This document shows, one piece after another, positions 7,732 through 20,255 of a DNA stretch of 64,000 bases. The notes beneath the pieces are model-generated. The model saw only the letters and a program-made list of their open reading frames with translations. It did no database searches and was not told the DNA's origin. Numbering within the stretch: position 1 is the stretch's first letter; every line of letters begins with the position of its first letter. This DNA is from Eimeria necatrix. Lineage: Eukaryota; Apicomplexa; Conoidasida; Eucoccidiorida; Eimeriidae. The stretch lies in the NCBI RefSeq assembly GCF_000499385.1, contig NW_013654545.1, positions 59,595 to 123,594 on the forward strand, written 5' to 3'. The translations under genes and the position numbers were made by a program.

Positions 7732-10700
7732 GTGGGGATTGCGTTCTGGACTGCCCAGCGCGAGCCCCGCGCCCTTCTTCTCCAAACGCCGCTCATTACT
7801 TTAAATTTACTTTATTAAGTTTTTCTTTAACTTGTTCCCCCGAAATCGCCCTTTATTTCCCCCCCGCCTAACCCAAATCGCCCCGCGGACTCCCAGCACG
7901 CCGCCAGCGCCCGCACGCCTTCTTCGCCGGCCCCGCCGCCGCCCGACTCGCCACCTCCCGCCTCAGTTCGCCACACTTTGCAAACTGCTGCGAATTGCGC
8001 CTTTTTAAACTCGCTGGGCTTTAGTCGCCTCCGCGGATCTCTGCACGGCTCGCCTCGCCTCTCCCCTCGCGCCGCTGCTGCTCGCGCCAGTCTGCCCGAC
8101 TCCTAACTTCAAAACTAGTTCACCACAGTCCCAAAATCCTCTAAACACACTAGCTCACTCAGAGGAGAACACGCTAGCTGTCTAGAACGGGGTAGGGCCG
8201 CGCGCTCCAGATTTGCTGGGCACGGCCTCACTCCGCAGAATCCGGGCGATACGAGAACAGAGCTAAGACTGCGCAAGGAACCCAACATTTCCTCTTTTTC
8301 CTGAGCCAGTTTTGGGCAGGGAACATTTTCTAGGGGAGTGTTGTTCGGAGAAATGCCCCAAAAGACTGGAAAAACTCCTGCTCGGGGATGGCATGGGCGC
8401 TCACTCTTGAAAGAAAGGCACGACGGCTGTCTCAAGCCATTTTGAGCCGTGTGTGTTCATAATCTTGCACGCCAATCCACAAAAATGACTTTGGGATGGC
8501 TTGTGCACCAGAGAGGAACCCAGTTATGCACGGATCAGTCGGGTATCCGGGACCTGTAGAGCAGTCTCGAAAAGAGTAGCAGGAAAGCAGTTCACTCTTT
8601 TTGCCGTCTCGACTCTCACCTTTTGTTGCAGAGATACGTATTTCAGCGTTTTGCCGTTCGTTTATAGCCTTTTCGCCCGCCATCAAGCGGTTAACAGTAG
8701 TGCATCCTGAGGAGCTTCGGAAGATAGCTATTCAGCAGCGCTTATCAGTGTGAAAGAACTTATACTGTGCCCAGCAAGTGGGCCTCATCACCCGCAAAAT
8801 CACCACCCGCAAAATCTATTAGTGGAGCTACGCACGACATGCGAGTCAAATCCAGCACAGGGTCTGTCTTTTGAAGACCCTCATACGTCACCGTTGCAAC
8901 AGAAGCTCTCTGCATGCGGTCTTTGCTAGATTGAAGACCAAATTGATTGCCTACTTAGTAAGCCTCCCGCTTCCTGTGTGCGGGAAGAAGCCACAACAGC
9001 CTGTGCAGCCTCCTGTATACGCGTCTGCCAGATGCTGTCTCCCAGATATTCTTGCAGCCCTCCTGCAATATATAAGCAAAGGGCCTCATCAGATATTGCA
9101 TTGAATGCGCCTATGGCCCTTTTGAGTTGGCTCGAGCTGGCGGCAGACGATGCCACAAAGCCGAGAAACCTGTTTGCTAAACGGGTTTAATGGTGGCCAG
9201 TGCCCCTTTCTCTTGCACCTCTTAGTAAAGAGCTTTTGATTCTGGCCCTAAGCAGCGCATGCAAAAGCCATTGCTGTTTGTGCCCGCTATGCACTTGTGC
9301 TGTATTTAATGCTTTTTGTATCTTTATAGTAGAAAGTGTTTAGAGTTCGTAACAACAGAACTGGAGCAACGACAAGTGGCGCGGTGGACTCTGTTTCCTG
9401 TAAAGGTGCCTCGTGCCAAAGGATTACTTTGCACTTCTCGCGTCCTCCTTTCCTGTTCCTTCTACCCAGTTATTTCACTAACTTATATCCTGATGCGGCA
9501 TTGAATGCCCTGTAGAACTGCGGGTGCATCAGTTCTGTGGTGTCCTTGAGACATTTTCGCATTCAGTCTGCCCCTAAGTCCACAAAAAAGATCAGCACAA
9601 TGCCTGTGGGTGGCTGCATCTGTGGTGTCCGTGAAATACATCCACTGCAGGGCGGCAACGACCATAAGGCAGCCACTAGCTGCGTTAGAACTTTTCGCGT
9701 TAAGTTCAGCCCCAAATTAGTGAAACTAATCACAACAAAGCCTACAAAGGTTCATGAAAGATTCCAGCGTTCCGTTTCAGAGGGTGGTGGCGGACCAGCA
9801 GCGCCCTATCCAAACACTCGGTCCTTCAAGCTTCCTGCTTGACTTCAGCGGACAATTGTTGAAGGACACTAATGTAGTAACTGGTAAGCGGCTGTGCTCT
9901 TCGCCGCAGAGCCGCTGGGGCGCGGCAGTGCAGCTGGGTGGCCGCGTCCGCTATGCGGCCAAGGCGGCTGCGCAGTCCCAGCGCCTGGTTAGCTTGCTAG
10001 GAGGTTTACTGAATTTTGGCTTTGTGCTGGCTGCGTAGACATCTCCGGTGCGGTCTCGCCGGCTAATAAATCTATTCCTGAAGCACAGTTCCCACTTCGC
10101 GGGCTAGCTTTCCATCTGTTTCCCAAGGCGCTTTCACGACGAGCTGCTGGCTTGAAGTATGAGCCATGCGTCGCGCCGCGTTACTCTGGAGCAGCAACTA
10201 TGCGTAGTGCACCAATCCCAGTTTGTGCAGAAGCCCAATATACCGGCTAGTCTACAGTCTACTACACCACGAAGAACTATTGTAGTGTTGAAGTGACCAG
10301 CGCAAACATTTAAAGAAGCCGAATAGCTTAGTTCCTGGCCAAAATACTGCTAAGCACCAAAGTAGTGATAAACTGCTCAGTATATGAGCTCTCGGCCTTT
10401 CGAGAGCTCATCTCAACTCTAAGGGGGTTACCAGCACAAAAATTTGACCAAGTCCCAGAGCTCGCACAGTCTAGCCACCCTCGGAGCCATAACCGTCTAG
10501 AGTCTTCACCGTTTATCTGGACTGCAAGCAGTAGTGACCCGGTGTGGTGTGGACAAAAGTCTAAGCGCACACTTCTTTTCCTCGCTTCTCTCAGATTTGC
10601 ACCGAAGGAGTTGGTGTGCAGAGTTTAGCGGCTAACGTTTAGATCATCTAGATGCCGCGCGAGGTGTTATCTGTCTAGCTATTCATGAGTTATAAGGCTT

Positions 10701-11552
10701 CTTTGCCTATTTACAGTCTGTATAGCCACTCCAGAGACGAATCGCCCTTTGGGAGTCGGATTAACGCGCCTGGCACCTATATTTGACTGGATACCATCTA
10801 TACCCGATTCCAAGATTTGGTGTTACCATGGGGCACAAAAAGTCGTATTTCAGACCCTGTCAGGTATAATTTGTACGCGTAGTTGGTGCACCCTCTGCCG
10901 ATGAATTCTTATAAATAATCCCCAGGCTATGGATGCTGGCACATAGAATCCGCAGCCTTTTTGCATGCCTGAGATTCAGGCGTCTCATGCCACATGAAAT
11001 GCTTGAAGTTAAGCTGGTAGATTTTGTACAATCGCCACACAGCGGCAACTGTTGGCTCACAGAGTCAGGAAAGAATCGAACTTCGCGCTTGTAGAAGCAT
11101 CTGTGGAGTTTTGACAGCTGGCTTCGGTGTCCTTCACTGAGCCTCGCAGTTATCAACAAATAACATGGCAGGCTCATTGGCCAGCCTCGCAGAGCCGGAG
11201 GCTAAGGTGAAACTAACATGCTGATGAAAAACACGCCAGAGGCAATAGCGAACCCAAGGAACTTGCAGCAGAGGGAGTCTCTGCCGCGGAGTTCAAACTT
11301 TGCTGCGGCTTCACAGCGGTAACTACAATTTGATATTCTTCACTTTAATAGCTATAAGGCACGGGATCCACTTGCAGCTCACTGTAAAACGCTTTGACAA
11401 TAACTTTGTACTTTTTGAATCCATCTTGCACCTGGCTTGCGTAACGTGGGCAGCGGGGAAGAGCTGCACAGCGTGTCATGAAACAGCTGAAACTCCAATT
11501 CACGCAGTGTTAACATCGATTCGGAAAGTACAAGCCTAATCAAAAATGATAA
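7732..11552. other. Intergenic stretch, no confident gene
   Basis: Triplet repeats stop abruptly near 7.7 kb and base composition becomes balanced. The frames with the most protein-like composition are minus-strand 9156-8926 (contains SQLKRAIGAFNAISDEAL), minus-strand 9665-9483, and plus-strand 9754-10038. None has splice-consistent partners or a family I know. They could be exons of a diverged gene or chance frames. Confidence 0.4.
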
Positions 11553-12211
11553 TCAGGGTCCGAGAGTGCTCGTCTCCATGAGGCGAAAACTCTCGCGGGT
11601 AGAACGCAAAAAGCGCTGCAGCGCTGTAAGCCGTTCGTCAATTTCGGAGAACACAGCGCGGCCTGCCGACACAGTTGCGGGTGTGCCTCCCTTCCCCGTG
11701 ACAGTGGGCCCTGTACTAGGCTGCGAAACAGGCCCCTTAAGGATTGTGCTTGTGGCCGCTCCTTCAGCAGCAGCTTCAGCAGAAGACAGCATGCGGTGTG
11801 CAAACAGGCCAGTATCGGCCGCTTGTTTACTTAAGGGAAGCCGCAGCAAGGACGGAAGAGATGGCTCATCTGCCACTTGCGGCATTTCCGCTGATGTCGC
11901 GTCGTTTGAACTCGCGGCTGTCAACGCAGAATTCTCCTCAAGGGGCCCGCCGGGGTCCTCAGGGTTTATACGAAGGCTGTTATCTACTGTCTTGCTACAG
12001 AAGGCTCTTCTGGAACTAGTTGTGCTGCTTTCAATATCCCCAGGAACAGGAGGGGGCTCGGACCGTTCCAGCGGCCGCAGGCCATCTCCGCATGCAGAAG
12101 AGGCGGAAGACAAACATGCACTTGCCTGGCTCACCAATTTTTCCTTCAGGTTCTCGGCTGATCCCTGGCGCTTCAGCCGCTCATACTCCACTGCTGATAA
12201 CACGACGAATG

Positions 12212-12245
<34 letters not shown>

Positions 12246-14532
12246 CTGTGGAATATGTTGGGTGCGGTCTGGCATTTGCTGGCAATGCTGAGAGCCAAAA
12301 GGCGGCAGCAGTGCATCTTCGTCACACTTCGCCTCAGCTGCGAACGGGCTTCTGTGTCTCATGCTGCATGCAGCTGCTGGCCTCACGGACCCCGGGACGC
12401 CTGGGGAGACCAAGCTGCGGGCTGTGTCCTGCCCAACAAGGCTTCGCATGCGGCAGCTGCCGCCATACCTTGGAAGAGTTCCTTCGGCCGGCGGGGGCGG
12501 GCCCGTTGTACTATGCAGCGAGCACTTTGCTGCGTCCCTTGCCAACGCTCTGTGGCAGCATCTGCAGGAAACAGTGTCACTTCTAGGGACACACGCAATA
12601 AGCTTTTGCAAACGCCGCTGCACTTCGCGCCACACACAGCAGCAGCAGCGGAAAGCTTACGCAGCAGCAGCAGCACTGTGTTGCTTCGTAGGCGCATAAC
12701 TGTCGGCGGCCATCGTGTGGGGGAACCTTAAGTCCGTTGGAAGCTTTCTGGGTGACTGCTGCTGCCTTGAGTGCGTGTGAGGGCCCCTAGGGGCTGGAAA
12801 GCTGCTGCGAGCTGTCAGCTGCGCACTGGCAGCGCAGCCAAAATTCGTGGGGAAGCGCGGGCTGTGCCTGCTGCAGAAGCTGCTGTGATTGCTGCTGCAA
12901 GCCGAGCCGACGGAAATCGACCGCTGCCGTGCCCGAGACGAGGCTGTAGAGGCCATCAAAGATGCAGAAACTCCTAAAGCCGACCCAGACCGGCCAATAT
13001 GGTTCCCCCCTACAGGCTGAGAGGGGCCCTCTTGCTGTGGCAAACTCCCGAGGCGCGACCTGCAGCAGTCACTCAGCAACAGGATGCAGCATTTCCCTTA
13101 TCAGCAGCAGCTTCCTCTTTCTATCCAAACAGTTCTCACGCGAATTCTGCAGCGGAGCTTCGACGTATGACGGGCTATAAGGAAGAAAGCAAGGGCTCTG
13201 GAATCCTAAGAGCTCAGCCCAAGTGAGGCACAGCGATGACACTAATGTGCTAATTTGTTACCGCGGGGAGTGGCAGACGAGGTACGGAGAGTATGAGCGC
13301 CCCCTTCTAAGGGCCGCCTGGCGCGAAGGCAGGGGGCGGCTGCGCGTGGGAGAGGCTGACGGGGCTCGCGGGAGGACCCCGTGCCTGTCAGTGGGGGCCT
13401 GCGAATACAGAGGGGGCCCCGCTGCTCTTCCACACGGTACAGGGGCCGTAGGCCTGCCCCGAATTGGCTCTTTAAGTGGCTTCCCCGCAAGACGGCTGCT
13501 CCTCTCGGCGGCGACGGCGTCGTAGGAGGAGCAGCGAGAAGACGCAGAACGCAAAGCGGGAGAGAGAGCACCAGAGGAAGCCACCGACCTGCAGCAAACA
13601 GCCAGAGCACTAAATCTGTGGCCCTGTGGCCCTGTGTTTGGGCTTTCCGACTCCGGCTGCTGGGACCTTCTTACCTTCGAAGGCGGCAGCTGTTTGAACG
13701 CAGTTGAGCCTCTAATTCTCGAACCTGTACGACAGGAAAACCCCAACTGCAAACCAGGAAACTAAACCCTAAGCCTCTGGTCACAGTGCTTGCTGCAGTC
13801 TGCTGCTGTCTACTCCAGTCTAAGTGCGCCTCAGCAGAGCCTGGCGGAGGTGCTCCATCCAGCAACTCTCGCAAGGAGCAGAACTGTGAAATGCCCGGCA
13901 GCAAACACTTATCCATGCATGCAAGCGTGCGTACATGCGAACAAGGACGCAGGCTTGCAAGCAAGTTCATGAGCACACAAAAACATTCAGTAAATAAATA
14001 TATTTCGTGTATGTGGGCGTATGGGTGTGTGTCTGTGCGCGCGCTTTGGCTGAGAGCCAGAAAGCGCCTACTCTCAACCTGAGTGCAGTTTCCACCCTCC
14101 TCATCTTATCGATTTCAGTTCTAAATCTGTGCATCTCCTTCGCCCGCAGTTGCCTCTCTGCCTGCAGTCTCTGTCTCGCCATGAATAGCTCACTCTGAAG
14201 CAACACAAGCACAAGGTCCTCCTCAGCTAAAGTGGGGGCCTTATTTCTATTCCTGGGGCCTCTGGCAGCTCCAAAGGCATCCCAAGGGCCCTGCCAGCCG
14301 TCAAAGGGTGCGCAGCAACAAAAAGCAGCAGCAGTCTTTGCTATACACGCGAGGCCCGTTTCTATCTGAACTTGAGCAGCTCTTGCTGGCTTTTGTTCTG
14401 AAGGAAACAGCCCCAAAAGGGGAGCCGAAGTGACCCCAGGCCTCACCTCCACTCTGTGCAGCTGCGCTGTGAGCCCTTGGGAGTCTGCGTAGGCGTCTCG
14501 GAAGGAAGGCGCGTGCAGCTCCTGTTCGCATG

Positions 14533-14570
<38 letters not shown>

Positions 14571-14920
14571 CCTGGTGCTGCAGCACTCCCCAAGCTGCTT
14601 CTGGCGCCCGATTTCTTGTAAGATAACTGAAATATGCCACTGAATATTACTGACAAAATGCAAAGAGGCACTGCCCTGCTGCCAGCTTACGTTTTGCCTT
14701 CTCGCCTCCGCCAGGGCTGCCTGCTGTTCTGCGACGAGGGCCCTGAGGCAGGCCAGCTCTGTTGCTGCTGCAGTTTCGGCTTCCACAGGGAGGCCGCGTG
14801 CTGCTGCTGCTGCTGCAGCTGTTGCTCCTGCTGCCAATGCTGCAGCAGCTTCGCTTGCTGCTGCGGCCTGACCCTTAACGTAGTGAGGCTGCACAGGACT
14901 TGGTTGGACCTCGCAGGGGA

Positions 14921-14954
<34 letters not shown>

Positions 14955-15153
14955 GCTCCTCCCTACAGCTACGGGGGAGCCCATTGCAGGGGCCCCCAGG
15001 GGCTTGTCGCTCGCTGCAGCTGGTGAGGCTGCCAGCACGTGCTGCTGCTGCTGCTGCTGCTGATTCAGCTGCTGCTTCGTATTCGCCTGTTGCTGCAGCG
15101 CCGCGACATAGCTACGGCATGGGATGCCTATGGAAAGGGGGGAACGCGGTGTA

Positions 15154-15189
<36 letters not shown>

Positions 15190-15267
15190 GCGGCTGCTGC
15201 GGAGGCAGCATGTCGGGTGCAGCTTCTGGACGGGTCTGGAATGTGCGCCGGCGAGGCAGCAGGAAGA

Positions 15268-15305
<38 letters not shown>

Positions 15306-16029
15306 GGCTGGAGCGGGGGCTGCTGCTGCTTTGTTCGTGAGCGCGAGCGGGTAGTGGACCTTCTTGCCCTCGACAGCCCGCGTCACTATGAAAAACAACT
15401 TGGGGTCTGCTGGGCCCACCTTGTGGGCCTCTTCGAGGGCTTCCTGCCCTTCGGCTCTGCGCTTGAGGGCCTCGAGGTCTGCTGCACTGCAGCAGGCGAC
15501 ACATGCAGGGGCCAAGCGATCAGCAGCAGCAGCAGCAGCAGCAGAAAGCGAAGGTGCAGCGGCGCAAGACTGCCAGCAGCAGAACTCGAGCAGCTGCAAC
15601 AAATGGCTTTCAAATAAAAAACGGCAGAGAGATTGGCTATGCTTCTACTTATACTGGTCTGAAAGGTCTTCTCAGACTCAAAGGCTTGTTCGACCTGCTG
15701 CATGCAATGCGAACTGCTAACCTCCAGAGATTGAGATAAGCTCCTGCTGCTGCTGCACGATCCGAGGCGTGTCTTGTTCCTGCTGCTGCTGCTGAGTTTG
15801 CATCTTCCGCTGCTGCTTGCACGGCTCCCCGCAGCAGCTCCCAGAGAGCTTGGGGAGAAATGGGCGACCCCGTGCGGGCTGTGAGGCGCTGGAGGAAGGC
15901 CTCTGTGTACTCTCCTTCCCACCGCTGCGCTGGAGCCCCTTGCGTGGCTTCTGGGGAAACAGAAATGCGCATCAAGTGCTGTGAGCTGCGAGGGTCGGGC
16001 CGCCACGCAAGTTCCACCGTGTACTCTGT
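11553..16029 (-). CDS. CCDC61/VFL3-like basal-body coiled-coil protein (5' end incomplete)
   Basis: Phase-consistent exons: 16029-15722, 15486-14691, 14626-14447, 14194 to about 14096 or 14079, 13724 (or 13746) to 13675, 13588-13262, 13059-12661, 12561-11553; about 1,055 residues. The first exon holds the head domain (RWEGEYTEAFLQRLTARTG, like WRGEFDANFIEDLTHKTG of CCDC61). The splice into exon 2 joins NLWSAADLEALKRR, matching LLTYTDLESLRNRK, and LFFIVTRAVEGKKVHYPLAL completes the fold. Next come long Ala/Gln runs, then coiled coil (ELFMARQRLQAERQLRAKEM, VRELEAQLRS). Ser/Arg-rich exons (SSRARQRSISVGSACSS) follow, then the C-terminal helix FSEIDERLTALQRFL, like MAEIDARLKALQEYM. CCDC61/VFL3 belongs to the SAS-6/XRCC4 superfamily and orients basal bodies; here it would serve the flagellated microgamete. 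The coiled-coil splice sites and first coding exon are unresolved. Confidence 0.82.
12210..12250. repeat. Poly-Gln-encoding triplet tract in the last CCDC61-like exon
   Basis: CTG/TTG triplets on the plus strand encode about twelve Gln on the minus strand, after PDRTQHIP and before PFVVLSAVEYERLKRQ. It lies inside an uninterrupted coding exon, unlike the intronic tracts of the thiolase gene. Confidence 0.8.
14530..15560. repeat. Cluster of homopolymer-encoding CAG/CTG tracts in CCDC61-like exons 2-3
   Basis: Runs at about 14530-14570, 14917-14950, 15038-15062, 15155-15190 and 15270-15305 encode poly-Ala or poly-Gln in the minus-strand protein. A further run at about 15519-15543 is intronic. 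The frame stays open through all the coding runs, and the tracts fall between the head domain and the coiled coil. Confidence 0.85.
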
Positions 16030-16324
16030 CTGAAATCAACAGCAGACACGGCAAGTTCTGGAAACAAGAGCGAAAACTTGGAGCCACGCGCCACAACCTT
16101 CACCTTTACTGAAATTTATGCATATCTTAGAAAGTATAACAAAAGAAGCGCCGCCTGCTAGAGATTTCTCGGTCTGTGCGGATGTTAACAGAACCACTGC
16201 CGACGAAACATGAAACATTCAGTGACGGGACTCCCGGCTGCCTTTACATGGGCCCCTTTGGCCGTTTCATGTCATGCTGGGAATCTCTTAAATAGGATAA
16301 GCTGCTTGCCTGCCTGAGCAGCAC

Positions 16325-16411
16325 TTTGGCTGCCATACTGTTATCTCCTTGCGCCTCCCCCAGAGGTGGCCGCGGGCCCCTCAGCGCACCGTCTGCGCCT
16401 TTAGCCGTCAT
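16325..16411 (-). CDS. Tentative first coding exon of the CCDC61-like gene
   Basis: An ATG at 16411 opens a frame MTAKGADGALRGPRPPLGEA. A GTG donor at 16324 is in phase 0, as the acceptor at 16030 requires. The donor (GTGCTG) is weak, and the residues do not resemble the expected first beta strand of the head domain. The true start may lie elsewhere between 16.03 and about 17 kb. Confidence 0.2.
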
Positions 16412-19400
16412 TTTGATGACCTCTGAAAAATAATGGAAGGATCAGAGCCCCCTTGGGGGCCCTGTAAAGCCGACGGGGAAGGAAGTGCTTGCAGCTGCGG
16501 TGGGTGGTTCAGGAAACACGTAGCGACCCTGATTTCAAGCCAGTTGAATCCGCTTCCGCTGCTACCCAGCGGGTACAGTTGAAAACTAGGACAGATCATA
16601 AGTATAATCCATCTATATAAACTAACCGCAAAGCTAATTATTGCCAGCAACCCTGGAAACAAAGAACGGGCTTGGGCCGGGGCCCCGTGGGACTGGAGGC
16701 GCACTGAGAAGTATCGGGCTCTGCCTTGACGCCTAGAATATCAAAACACCAATAGAAAAAATAATTGCCATAGCACTGACGACAAAATGAAGCTTCTAAA
16801 GAGCACGCAGCGATCTATCTCTGGGAGCGTTCACCTTGCAATTGCCAGGAGGGGCCCCTTCCTCCCATCAGAGCTTAAATAAATTTGTCTTCCTCGAGAA
16901 GTCTCAATTGAGCCTCGCAAACAGCACTTTTAATATTTAATATACTAATTAAAGTTGTGGATGCTGTGGATTTCATAATTATGCGGGTAAAAATCTCCAC
17001 AGTGAGCTGCCTGCAGTAAAAGAACAACCATTTAGGGACATTTTCGGTCTTGCCCGGCCTAGTCTTCCCTACCAAAATGGAGCTCAGCGGATAATGCAGA
17101 ATCCTCGGTTTTCTTTTCGTGCTGAAGGCTAGCAGAAGACCTAGCGACCAGGACCAGCGCAGCGTTACTCTTGTCTGTAATGCAGTGTAGTGGCCGAGCA
17201 GGCCTTAACTTCTTGTGTGTGTTTTTAAGGTGTTGACACCCTTTCAGCGTCACCTTACGCGCATGGGAGTGCCACGGCATGCAGCAAGATAAGCCAACCT
17301 TCCATCCGGCATAAAATCCTTTGCAGACTGGGTACAGTGCCCCGGGACATCCGGAGCTCGACAGACTAGAGAAACACACCAATCAAAGCAGCTGATCAAA
17401 CACTCTGTGCTTTTCTTTAAAATAACTTATATTTATTTTTCTCGTCGAACTCCTGTTACGCACAAACTCTCTAGCAAGCTACGGCCACCTTGGCTCGCAC
17501 AAGCCTCTCCTGTTTTGGCTACATAGGTTCTTACCTAGCATTTCGAACTTAAGGCATTGTCCATGCATAAGACCCGGTCTTGAATTCACCATGTTAGGAG
17601 AAATTTTTTAAGGGACACATTGTCTGTTTCTGGATGCTTCTCGCTCCCCCCTGTGGCCGTGCCACGCACTGCAGCTTCAGTTTCTCTCAGGATTAGCAAT
17701 CGAGCTGCAGAGCACACTTCTAGTGATGTAAACTCAAAAGGCTAGCAAGGCGTGTCTGAACTGACCTTCGGTATAGTGGCAGGTGTTTGATGGGTGTAAA
17801 GAGAACCAACATGTGATGGCTCAATCTTTTTTCCGCTACTCGGTGTGAATGATGCCTATATGGCTTAACTCAAGTTAATGCTGACCTCAGCAACGCACAA
17901 CTGCGCCAGCGCCCATTTAGTCGAGCCCTGGCTGAGCATGAGACAGCATGTTTGTGATGAGCGATACAAGGCCTTGTTGTGTTGTGGCAGCGTGGTCACC
18001 TTACTAGGCAGTGGCCGCTCCCCTCCAGCCACCCAGTGTGACTTCAGGTCCGTTCGCCTCCTAGCCCCTGACGTAGACCAAGTTCCGGGATGCACGCACA
18101 ATATGCTGTAAACGTATGCGAAAAATTGGGGCAGGGCCGCTCAGTTTTGGTGAGAACTTCCTGTGAGGCCACCACTCAACGCCACCTACTCAGCGTGAAA
18201 TATGTCATGAACAAAACAGCAACGAGTGATGTGCGGCCATTTTACTATCACTGTGATAGAATTTCATGATGCTACTCCTAAAAGCACTTGGCGGACAGTA
18301 GTTACGCTTCCCTACTGTACCCGAAATGATTATTAAGAGGTATGAGTGTCCCCAACGTGGACAGTTTCTGCCACAAGGGGATACAAGAGGAATGTTGCAT
18401 TCTGCGGAAAGATCCTGCCCCTAAAGGTATAACGCCCCCAGAGAACTTGCGTACTCTTTAAAAATTCGAGGTGCCCTTGCGGCCGCTCATCAGTGTCAAA
18501 GTGTAGGTTGCGGGATACAAGGGAAAGGTGGGAATTCCGGAAACATTGAAAGTAGGAGGATCTATGCTAGAAAGAGACCCACCAGTTACCTTGGCTACGA
18601 AACAAATATTTAGCAGCTGCTGTTGCCAGTGGCAGAGCCTAGGCGCCTTAGAGTGGAGGGTTTGTGGCCGGTAGCTCTGAATGTCCCGCTGGCCTGTGAA
18701 GGGCATGCACTAGCAGTGAAACTAGCTACCAAAAGTAGTAAATGTAGCGTGCCTGTGTCGGCAGTGCGCCTTAGTCGCTAGATATGTCTTGGGTAATTGT
18801 CCAAGCATATGACGGGCTAGCATATCACTCCACCAGCTTCAACATGAAGATAGGAGGAATCAGCAATGCACCAGAAACGTACACAAAGGGCCTCAGATAG
18901 GTCAGTGTCCTCGGCCGATGTTGGCGAGGTAGTGCCCGAAAAGTTTGAAGTATGGAGCAGTACACGATACAGCCAAAGGGCAGTTACGTGCTCCACCCTG
19001 GAGGCCTTCACCGTAGTTTGAGTGGTGACCATGGTCGCGACTATCCTGCATTCGCACGGCGGCCAATGCGTAATGGAAATGCAAAAAGATACCATCTGGC
19101 TCACAGAATGAAATCCAACCTTTGCTGCTGCACAGAGGAAAATCAAAGTGTCACAATTTCCTGGCTACATCAGCTCACTAAGCCCGCGTGCGCTTACCAG
19201 TGCTGCTCCTCTGAGGGGTGTTGACGTCGGCTCAAGCAGCCTGCGCTTTTCAGTGAAATATTGGGTTTCTTCTAAGCCTTGATGGTGCTACGTGAACTGT
19301 TAGGAGTTTATTCAGGCCTTTAAACGCAACTTCAGCATCAAAGTTAACACAACGAGAAGGCGTGTGTAGCCTCTTTCCTCATGGATACCGAAGTTACACC

Positions 19401-20255
19401 AGTGCTGTTCCCAAAAGAACCCCCCAAATAGACCGGATAGCAATTCACTTCTTTCCCACTTTTCAGTTGACCTGACGTCTGAAACTGATCGCTTCTCAGT
19501 ACTGTATCAACATGAAACAGGAAGAATATTTCCTGCTCTGATGTCTCATCTTGAAGCCTTGGGGCGTATACCCAGCTGTCGTGCACACATTGGTATGCGG
19601 GTTATGAAAATGTAGTTGTTGAGTTGGTTTATAAAATACAAGCACTGGAAGTTTTCAGCTAGTGAGTGTTAATTTGGCTAGATCAGAATTGCAAGGAGAC
19701 AAGCTCCGTCTCTGTCTCTTGTGTCGTTTGGGGGCCTGGGGCTGTTCGCCGCTGCCTCTCTCTCCACCAGCTGTTATTTCTCGCTCTAACTGTCTGCCCC
19801 TCTCAAATTGCTTTTTCCTTTTAATTGCAATAACATATTGTATTTCCTTCCTGCGAGCACTCGGGTGTTGCTACAGCACAGAACCTAACACCTGTGAGGA
19901 CGCCCCACTCCCATCGCACCGACTCACCTCTTCGCCCCCCGTAGGCTTTACTGTGTCGTTGAGCATTTAGGGTTAAAGTTTCATCCCTCCGAACTGTTTT
20001 TGTTTCCATGTATCAACTACTTCTGCGTACCGAAGGCTCCCGCTCCAGTGTTGTCTTTGTCTCTGGTTCTCTCCTATTTTTCCCGACGTTTGTATAGATC
20101 CTCCATAGTGGCTGTTCGCGTTTCTTCTTCTTTTCCACAACCTTACTTCCCTTTGCCAGGACTTTGTCTTTCAAGTAGGTTTGAAGGCAACGGTTTCGCG
20201 GTTTCTTGCCTGGGCCGCTGCTTGTCCTCAGTTTGTACATCTATTTCAATACAAG
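16412..20255. other. Divergent intergenic region between CCDC61-like and PFK genes
   Basis: About 3.8 kb between two genes transcribed away from each other, so both promoters should be here. I see no gene. Frames are short and unsupported (e.g. 17382-17059 minus, 18817-19146 minus, 19662-19970 plus). The last about 300 bp before 20256 are rich in TTTCTTC/CTC pyrimidine tracts, plausible as PFK promoter or 5' UTR. Confidence 0.5.

Noticed and set aside
11566..12291. 241-residue plus-strand frame
   Set aside because: Antisense to the last CCDC61-like exon. The minus-strand reading ends in the conserved EIDERLTALQRF helix and the plus reading has no recognisable feature.
13079..13180. Possible extra CCDC61-like exon after the strong acceptor at about 13167 (frame SYVEAPLQNSREN)
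   Set aside because: Its phases do not join to the following Ser/Arg-rich exon, whereas skipping it gives a clean phase-2 join from 13262 to 13059. It might exist as an alternative end.
14634..15617. Plus-strand frames of 130-192 residues at 14.6-15.6 kb
   Set aside because: They lie antisense to the CCDC61-like exon with the head and poly-Gln runs, and they consist of poly-Leu, poly-Cys and poly-Ala from the same triplets.
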